Shown one piece after another: positions 5,375 to 8,655 of a DNA stretch of 8,655 bases. The translations under genes and the position numbers were made by a program. The notes below the pieces were generated by a model that saw only the letters and a list, made by a program, of their open reading frames with translations, ran no database searches and was not told the DNA's origin. Origin of the DNA: Acidobacteriaceae bacterium (lineage in GTDB: Bacteria > Acidobacteriota > Terriglobia > Terriglobales > Acidobacteriaceae); the NCBI GenBank assembly GCA_003132825.1, contig PKYX01000209.1, positions 3,736-12,390 on the forward strand, given 5' to 3'. Position 1 is the stretch's first letter. The number at the start of each line of letters is the position of its first letter.

Positions 5375-6625
5375 CTATTCGCTGGTGAAGTAATCCACCG
5401 TCACCGGATTCTCGAACAGCGAATAGTCTCGGGTCACGACCGTGATCCCGCTCTCGGTGACAAAGTAGCGCTGGCGATCGGCCTCGCTGTCATAGCCAAT
5501 CGTGGTGCCTTCGGGAATGTGCACGTCGCGGTCGATGATGGCCCGCCGGATGCGGCAATGCCGTCCGACGTTCACATGCGAGAACAGGATGCTGGCATCC
5601 ACTTCACTGTAGGAATTCACCCGCACGTCCGGGGAGAGCACGCAATTCCTCACCATGCTGCCGGAAACGATGCAGCCTGCGGAAACAATCGAATCGAGCG
5701 CCGTGCCCATGCGTCCCGTTTCGGCGAACACGAATTTCGCCGGCGGATATTGTCGCTGGTGAGTGCGAATGGGCCAGTCCGCGTCATAGAGGTTGAACAC
5801 CGGCGAGACCGAAACGATGTCCATGTTGGCCTCATAGAAAGCTTCGAGCGTACCGACATCGCGCCAGTAGAGAGCCTCTTTCTTGTTTTCATCCACAAAA
5901 TCAAAGGAGTAGACGCGGTACTCATCGACCATCTTAGGCAGGACATCCTTGCCAAAGTCGTGGCTTGAGTTGCGGTCCTCGGCGTCCTTCAGCAGCACCG
6001 GAATGAGCACATCCGTGTTGAACAGATAAATACCCATCGACGCCGAAACTTTGTCCGGGTTGTAAGGGGAACGCAAGTCCGTCTTCGACGGTTTTTCGAG
6101 GAATCCAATGACCCGCGAGTCGCGGTCCACATCCACCACGCCAAAGCGCTGCACCTCGAGCGGATCAATCTGGATGGTGGCCAGGGTTACATCGGCTCCG
6201 CTTTCGTTATGCTGCCGCAGCATCCTCCCATAGTTCATTTTGTAGATATGGTCGCCCGAGAGGATCAGCACATGTTTCGGCTGTTCGGAGCCGATGGAGT
6301 AAATATTCTGGTACACCGCGTCTGCCGTGCCCTGGTACCACTGTTCACTCACCCGCTTCATCGGCGGCAATACTTCGATGAACTCTCCCATCTCGCGTCC
6401 CAGAATGTTCCAGCCCTCGCGGATGTGCCGGTTCAGCGACAGCGCCTTGTACTGGGTGAGAATGTAGACTCGCCGCAGGTCCGAGTTGATGCAATTGGAG
6501 AGGGTGACATCGATGATGCGGTAGATGCCGCCGAAGGTGACGGCAGGTTTCGCCCGGTCGCGCGTCAGGGGATAGAGTCGCTCCCCCGCCCCTCCCGCCA
6601 ACAAAACTCCCAGGGTGTCTTTCAT
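5375..6625 (-). CDS. glgC: Glucose-1-phosphate adenylyltransferase (ADP-glucose pyrophosphorylase)
   Basis: The protein has 416 residues, close to the usual length. It catalyses ATP + glucose-1-phosphate to ADP-glucose + PPi, the committed step of bacterial glycogen synthesis, in the cytoplasm. The nucleotidyltransferase domain shows LLAGGAGERLYPLTRDRAKPAV (8-29), FGGIYRIIDVTLSNCINS (31-48), WYQGTADAVYQN (96-107), SGDHIYKM (123-130), FLEKPS (175-180), SMGIYLF (196-202) and SSHDFGKDVLP (220-230). The YWRDVGTLEAFYEAN block follows, then a C-terminal left-handed beta-helix with hexapeptide-like repeats from about 300 on. The reading frame is intact and closely parallels the E. coli enzyme as I recall it. 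ATG at 6623-6625 has a modest GGAAG before it. PPi released here could feed the PPi-type phosphofructokinase encoded next. Confidence 0.97.
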   Translation of the reverse strand: MKDTLGVLLAGGAGERLYPLTRDRAKPAVTFGGIYRIIDVTLSNCINSDLRRVYILTQYKALSLNRHIREGWNILGREMGEFIEVLPPMKRVSEQWYQGTADAVYQNIYSIGSEQPKHVLILSGDHIYKMNYGRMLRQHNESGADVTLATIQIDPLEVQRFGVVDVDRDSRVIGFLEKPSKTDLRSPYNPDKVSASMGIYLFNTDVLIPVLLKDAEDRNSSHDFGKDVLPKMVDEYRVYSFDFVDENKKEALYWRDVGTLEAFYEANMDIVSVSPVFNLYDADWPIRTHQRQYPPAKFVFAETGRMGTALDSIVSAGCIVSGSMVRNCVLSPDVRVNSYSEVDASILFSHVNVGRHCRIRRAIIDRDVHIPEGTTIGYDSEADRQRYFVTESGITVVTRDYSLFENPVTVDYFTSE

Positions 6626-6673
6626 CTGGCTTCCGCTTGGATGACCGTACGGCCCTTTGCGTTGCCGAGCTGC

Positions 6674-6712
6674 GCGTTTTGCTGCCGCTCGCGCGAGCGA
6701 GCAAAGAAACGC
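6674..6712 (-). promoter_or_regulatory. Long bulged hairpin in the glgC leader
   Basis: On the minus strand four blocks pair in order. GCGT (6712-6709) pairs with ACGC (6677-6674). TTTGCT (6705-6700) pairs with AGCAAA (6683-6678). CGCTC (6699-6695) pairs with GAGCG (6690-6686) around a GCGC loop. This makes 15 base pairs with a 3-nt and a 2-nt bulge, about 50 nt before the glgC ATG. The core CGCTCGCGCGAGCG is a 14-bp DNA palindrome, so it could also be an operator. Confidence 0.45.
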
Positions 6713-6715
6713 TAA

Positions 6716-6724
6716 ATACTAGCA
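6716..6724 (-). promoter_or_regulatory. Extended -10 candidate for glgC
   Basis: On the minus strand TGCTAGTAT (6724-6716) resembles an extended -10 element (TGn followed by TAGTAT). Transcription would start near 6709, exactly at the foot of the leader hairpin, about 85 nt before the glgC ATG. No -35 match is convincing. Confidence 0.25.
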
Positions 6725-7072
6725 CAGCGAGAAGCCGGCGGTGGAATACAGACTGGAGCGGGGGCTGATCCCATCTTGCCATTTTGTCGCGGCGCCCCGA
6801 ACTGGTTTCGCGACGGTTGGGGGATGGGCACGACTCCGCACGCTGCCGAAAGGCGCTCGGCTCGCACCGACCCGTAAGAACAAGGGACTCGTACGGAAAT
6901 GAGACGGACGATTGCAAGCCCAAGCGACCGCCCCGGCGAGGCCTCGAAGTTTTTTTGTCCCAGAGGCGGGCGCCGGAAGGGCAGCGGTATCAAAACCTCA
7001 CGGATTGCCTGCTGGCGGGAAAGCTTCTGGTTTTTCCGATGAGACCGGCGGGCAGACGGGCCTCGCGGGTTA
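6725..7072. other. Gene-free stretch between the glgC promoter region and the structured RNA candidate
   Basis: About 350 nt with no frame that has a ribosome site, domain or protein-like composition on either strand. It contains a T7 run on the plus strand (6950-6956) after a 10-bp palindrome CGAGGCCTCG (6937-6946), but no gene precedes it. Short 5-bp inverted repeats occur, for example around 6870-6895. I see nothing else supportable. Confidence 0.5.
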
Positions 7073-7248
7073 GGCATCGCAACCGGTGACCCAGCGGCTA
7101 GGGCAGTGACACTTCTTAATCCCGAAGTGGGTCTTGGGGTCGGCAGCTCGGGACTCTTCTGGGGGGAGCTTTAGACCGGACTCGGTATACCAAAGGGCCT
7201 TGGTGAAGGACGCGACTCCAGCCGTAGGGTCAAACCGGACAACCTGCC
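7073..7248 (-). ncRNA. Candidate structured non-coding RNA, 176 nt, with closing stem and three internal hairpins
   Basis: The two ends pair over a long distance. In minus-strand sense, GGCA (7248-7245) pairs with TGCC (7076-7073), CCGGT (7238-7234) with ACCGG (7087-7083), GACCC (7231-7227) with GGGTC (7092-7088), and CGGCT (7224-7220) with AGCCG (7099-7095). That is 19 Watson-Crick pairs broken by small loops. Inside are three hairpins: 7189-7204 (ACCAAG/TTTGGT), 7138-7177 (GGTC/GACC stacked on AGCTC/GAGCT) and 7110-7129 (CACTTC/GAAGTG). Length and a long closing stem around an open middle recall 6S RNA, but I cannot match conserved 6S bases. The strand is uncertain: U-G and G-U wobbles in the outer loop favour minus, while some apical wobbles favour plus. 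Confidence 0.45.
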
Positions 7249-7265
7249 TCCGCCGGCAGCAACGA

Positions 7266-7297
7266 CCGTAAGGAGGAAATGTATTTTCCGTCCTCGG
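7266..7297 (-). terminator. Bulged stem-loop directly after the stop of the 96-residue protein gene
   Basis: Starting 1 nt past the stop codon, the minus strand pairs CCG-AGGA-GGAAA with TTTCC-TCCT-CGG around an ATACA loop. This is 12 pairs with a 1-nt and a 2-nt bulge. The 3' arm is pyrimidine-rich (TTTCCTCCTT) but no pure T-run follows. It may terminate or stabilise the upstream mRNA, separating it from the structured RNA candidate. Confidence 0.4.
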
Positions 7298-7298
7298 G

Positions 7299-7589
7299 CT
7301 ACGCCGCCTCGTTATCCTCAATCTTGATGCGCAGAGACTTCAGGAACTTCAAGTCCTGATCGTTAATGTTGAGCTCCGGGTTGCTCGAGAGGGTCGTAAC
7401 CAGAGAAGTCTTGTCGGCGGACTTCTCGCCGGGCTTACTGACGCCTATCGTGGCTTCCAGCACCAAAAAGATGTCGTATCCGCCGTCCTTAATCCGGGAA
7501 ACGACTTCCGCAATCCGCTCCGAGTCCGCCAGCGACTCGTTGATCGCTTCACCCAGTTCCTTCATCATTTGCTTCAGTTGCTGGTCCAC
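7299..7589 (-). CDS. Unrecognised 96-residue soluble protein
   Basis: I do not recognise this family. The start is GTG at 7587-7589, preceded by a G-rich AAGGGGGG ribosome site 4 nt upstream. The ATG codons at positions 8-9 are alternatives without a clear site. The N-terminal half looks like an amphipathic helix (about 3-34), then a conserved-looking GYDIFLVLEATIGV strand (about 37-50), a polar loop (51-67), and a second helix DQDLKFLKSLRIKIED (77-92). It is acidic and has no membrane segment, Cys or known catalytic motif. It ends one base before a stem-loop and is transcribed away from the 110-residue membrane protein gene. The composition and regular secondary structure make it a credible real gene, possibly lineage-specific. 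Function is unknown. Confidence 0.75.
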   Translation of the reverse strand: MDQQLKQMMKELGEAINESLADSERIAEVVSRIKDGGYDIFLVLEATIGVSKPGEKSADKTSLVTTLSSNPELNINDQDLKFLKSLRIKIEDNEAA

Positions 7590-7688
7590 GTGGCCCCCCT
7601 TCCCCTACCCTCTTGCCTCGAAATCTGCTAGAACCCTACTCTTTGGATGCTCCTCGCGTTATTTTCGGTGCCGCTCCTGCGACGCGAT

Positions 7689-7694
7689 ATTGTA
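7689..7694 (-). promoter_or_regulatory. -10 candidate for the 96-residue protein gene
   Basis: TACAAT on the minus strand (7694-7689) is a good -10 hexamer, with only a weak -35 (TCGATT-like) 17 nt upstream. Transcription would start near 7682, leaving a leader of about 90 nt. It lies back to back with a plus-strand -10 candidate at 7706-7714. Confidence 0.3.
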
Positions 7695-7705
7695 CGACGG
7701 AACCC

Positions 7706-7714
7706 TGATAAAAT
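7706..7714 (+). promoter_or_regulatory. Extended -10 candidate for the 110-residue membrane protein
   Basis: TGATAAAAT on the plus strand reads as an extended -10 (TGn plus TAAAAT). It lies in the first copy of a tandem 15-bp repeat. A start near 7721 would leave only about 17 nt before the ATG. No -35 match is evident. Confidence 0.3.
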
Positions 7715-7736
7715 CGACAGCGATAAAATCGATAGC
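7707..7736 (+). repeat. Tandem imperfect 15-bp repeat just before a start codon
   Basis: GATAAAATCGACAGC (7707-7721) is followed directly by GATAAAATCGATAGC (7722-7736), identical in 14 of 15 positions. The ATG at 7738 follows in the sequence GATGGCC. The repeat covers the place where a ribosome site should be, and none is seen. It could be a duplicated operator, or could duplicate the -10 element. Confidence 0.6.
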
Positions 7737-7737
7737 G

Positions 7738-8070
7738 ATGGCCAATATCACCACTGCGCGCAAGCTGGGCATGCTGGCACGGTTTGCGGCCCAGCGCGCA
7801 GGAAGTAGCCGCACGTTTGGTGCCGTCTGGAAGGGCGGGCGCGCCATTGCGGCGCATTGGGGACGAGTGCTGCGCCAGCTCTGGCTTGAGGTCACAGGCT
7901 TTGTTTTCCTGGCTTTAGCGGCCCTCGGAGCCCTGTCGTTGGTCCGCGAGTACGCTCGCTACCATTCCGGCGAAAGCAACAACAGCCGTGTACTGGTGGC
8001 AATTATTTTCACTTTGGTGTTTGCCTGGTTCGGTTTGAGCTCATTCTGGCGTGTGCGCCGGAAACGCTGA
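7738..8070 (+). CDS. Unrecognised 110-residue membrane protein with two transmembrane helices
   Basis: I do not recognise this family. The frame is open further upstream, but that part overlaps the divergent gene and its promoter region, so the ATG at 7738-7740 is taken as the start. The N-terminus (1-50) is basic and Ala/Arg/Gly-rich with a possible amphipathic helix. Two hydrophobic helices follow: VTGFVFLALAALGALSLV (52-69) and VLVAIIFTLVFAWFGLSSFW (85-104). A short polar loop between them contains YARYHSGESNNS, and the end RVRRKR is strongly basic. The positive-inside rule would put both ends in the cytoplasm. No ribosome site is visible before ATG; the tandem repeat is there instead. It points in the same direction as the mutase gene but is 220 nt away, so operon membership is uncertain. 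Confidence 0.75.
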   Translation: MANITTARKLGMLARFAAQRAGSSRTFGAVWKGGRAIAAHWGRVLRQLWLEVTGFVFLALAALGALSLVREYARYHSGESNNSRVLVAIIFTLVFAWFGLSSFWRVRRKR

Positions 8071-8128
8071 GGGTAAGGAAACGGTACTCATCACGGCTAG
8101 AAAGCTGCGCTCCAGAGTGAAAATTCTT

Positions 8129-8155
8129 GCAGCTGTGCCCGACGTACCCAGCTGC
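8129..8155 (+). other. Hairpin after the 110-residue protein gene
   Basis: GCAGCTG (8129-8135) and CAGCTGC (8149-8155) form a perfect 7-bp stem with a 13-nt loop, 58 nt after the stop at 8070. Only TTC follows, so a classical terminator is doubtful. It might end the upstream transcript or belong to the mutase leader. Confidence 0.35.
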
Positions 8156-8187
8156 TTCATGCCACGGCAGGTCTTCCCGTAGCAGCA

Positions 8188-8193
8188 TAGAAT
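8188..8193 (+). promoter_or_regulatory. -10 candidate for the acyl-CoA mutase gene
   Basis: TAGAAT on the plus strand matches 5 of 6 bases of the -10 consensus. No good -35 is seen at normal spacing. The start would be near 8200, giving a leader of about 90 nt that contains the 8241-8265 stem-loop. Confidence 0.22.
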
Positions 8194-8240
8194 TTGGATC
8201 GCGCGGTCTTTGGCCCTACCACCCGTGCTCGGGGGGGAGG

Positions 8241-8265
8241 GCCCTGGTGACCCGTGAGCCAGGGC
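8241..8265 (+). promoter_or_regulatory. Stem-loop just upstream of the mutase ribosome site
   Basis: GCCCTGG (8241-8247) and CCAGGGC (8259-8265) pair perfectly around an 11-nt loop, with partial extension outward (8239-8240 with 8266-8267). The stem ends about 10 nt before the GGAGGTGA ribosome site (8276-8283). Its position allows control of translation, but no conserved cobalamin-riboswitch bases were recognised. Confidence 0.4.
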
Positions 8266-8290
8266 TCCATCGGGCGGAGGTGACATCGAG

Positions 8291-8655
8291 ATGAGTGAGA
8301 AGCCGAAAGCTACCGGTCCCGAGGTGGCCTCTGGGGACCCGCAAACCTCGTCGGGTATTCCGGTCCACCCGCTCTATACCGCCGCGGACCTTGAGGGCTG
8401 GGACTACGACCGCCAGGTCGGTTACCCAGGCGATTTCCCGTACACGCGGGGCGTGCAAGCCACCATGTATCGGGGCCGGCTCTGGACCATGCGCCAGTAT
8501 GCGGGCATGGGCGATGCCGAGGAATCGAACAAGCGCTACAAGTATCTGCTCGCTAACGGAACGACCGGGCTATCGGTCGCCTTCGATTTGCCGACGCAGA
8601 CCGGCTACGACAGCGATCATCCGCACGCCAAGGGCGAGGTCGGCAAGGTCGGCGT
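8291..8655 (+). CDS. B12-dependent acyl-CoA mutase large subunit (methylmalonyl-CoA mutase family), 3' end outside window
   Basis: Only the first 121 codons are inside the window. A strong GGAGGTGA lies 7 nt before the ATG. After a variable N-terminus (1-25) comes [14 protein letters not shown] (26-39), then [19 protein letters not shown] (44-62), [20 protein letters not shown] (64-83) and [19 protein letters not shown] (93-111). These are landmark sequences of the acyl-CoA mutase barrel domain, which rearranges the carbon skeleton of acyl-CoA using adenosylcobalamin. Separate bacterial large subunits of about 550 residues bind a small B12-binding partner encoded elsewhere. Q56 stands where classical methylmalonyl-CoA mutases, as I recall them, have an active-site tyrosine (RGPY-x-TMY). 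Hence methylmalonyl-CoA should not be assumed as the substrate. The family call is near certain; substrate and full length are open. Confidence 0.95.
   Translation, partial: MSEKPKATGPEVASGDPQTSSGIPVHPLYTAADLEGWDYDRQVGYPGDFPYTRGVQATMYRGRLWTMRQYAGMGDAEESNKRYKYLLANGTTGLSVAFDLPTQTGYDSDHPHAKGEVGKVG

Noticed and set aside
6937..6956. Plus-strand intrinsic terminator (palindrome CGAGGCCTCG followed by T7)
   Set aside because: The palindrome gives only a very short stem with a workable loop, and no plus-strand gene or RNA precedes it.
6784..7089. Plus-strand frame of 101 codons
   Set aside because: Arg/Pro-rich, low-complexity composition without a domain, and no good ribosome site.
7070..7321. 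Minus-strand frame of 83 codons across the structured RNA candidate
   Set aside because: It overlaps the end of the 96-residue gene, lacks a ribosome site, begins with an Arg/Pro-rich run, and its bases are explained better by the long-range pairing. Not fully excluded.
7738..8070. Longer version of the 110-residue membrane protein starting at 7366
   Set aside because: The extra 124 codons run antisense through the 96-residue gene and the promoter region, and their Ser/Cys-rich sequence is not protein-like.
8071..8290. Cobalamin riboswitch before the mutase gene
   Set aside because: The expected conserved B12-box sequences were not found. Only two simple stem-loops are present.

Overview
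The window reads as GC-rich chromosomal DNA from a soil-type bacterium, most probably an Acidobacteriota (Koribacter/Solibacter-like). This is inferred from a DUF2934 small protein, a sigma/anti-sigma/B-box membrane-protein trio and an acyl-CoA mutase of the RGVQATMY type. No mobile element, CRISPR array, tRNA or rRNA is visible. I found no complete previously undescribed multi-gene system. The most unusual object is an unannotated structured RNA candidate.

Layout, left to right. (1) 1-1990, minus strand: a tightly coupled three-gene operon. It encodes an ECF sigma factor (TTG start), a zf-HC2 anti-sigma factor (stop and start share TAATG) and a B-box/TM2-like/DUF5668-like membrane protein (ATGA overlap) that runs off the left edge. 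Upstream are an ECF-type promoter candidate (AAGAAC-N17-CGTATC) and a separate extended -10, suggesting autoregulation plus basal expression. (2) 2211-3257, minus: a membrane-anchored NodB-type polysaccharide deacetylase with a foldable leader. (3) 3428-3628, minus: a 66-residue DUF2934 protein whose candidate promoter spacer is filled by a perfect 14-bp palindrome. (4) 3885-5093 and 5375-6625, minus: a 6-phosphofructokinase with the residues of the pyrophosphate-dependent type, and ADP-glucose pyrophosphorylase GlgC. (5) 6626-7298: 673 bp without a convincing gene, holding a long bulged hairpin at the glgC 5' end and a 176-nt multi-stem RNA candidate (7073-7248). (6) 7299-7589, minus, and 7738-8070, plus: two small unrecognised proteins, transcribed divergently around a region with a tandem 15-bp repeat. 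(7) 8291 to the right edge, plus: the N-terminus of a B12-dependent acyl-CoA mutase (methylmalonyl-CoA mutase family).

How the genes may work together. GlgC commits glucose-1-phosphate to glycogen, while the phosphofructokinase controls (or, if PPi-dependent, reversibly balances) flux through fructose-1,6-bisphosphate, so the two sit on either side of the storage/glycolysis branch point. The sigma/anti-sigma/membrane trio and the deacetylase look like envelope-related functions. The acyl-CoA mutase belongs to branched or short acyl-CoA metabolism. The small proteins have no assignable function. All regulatory and RNA calls come from reading the sequence by eye and have not been tested by alignment or folding software.
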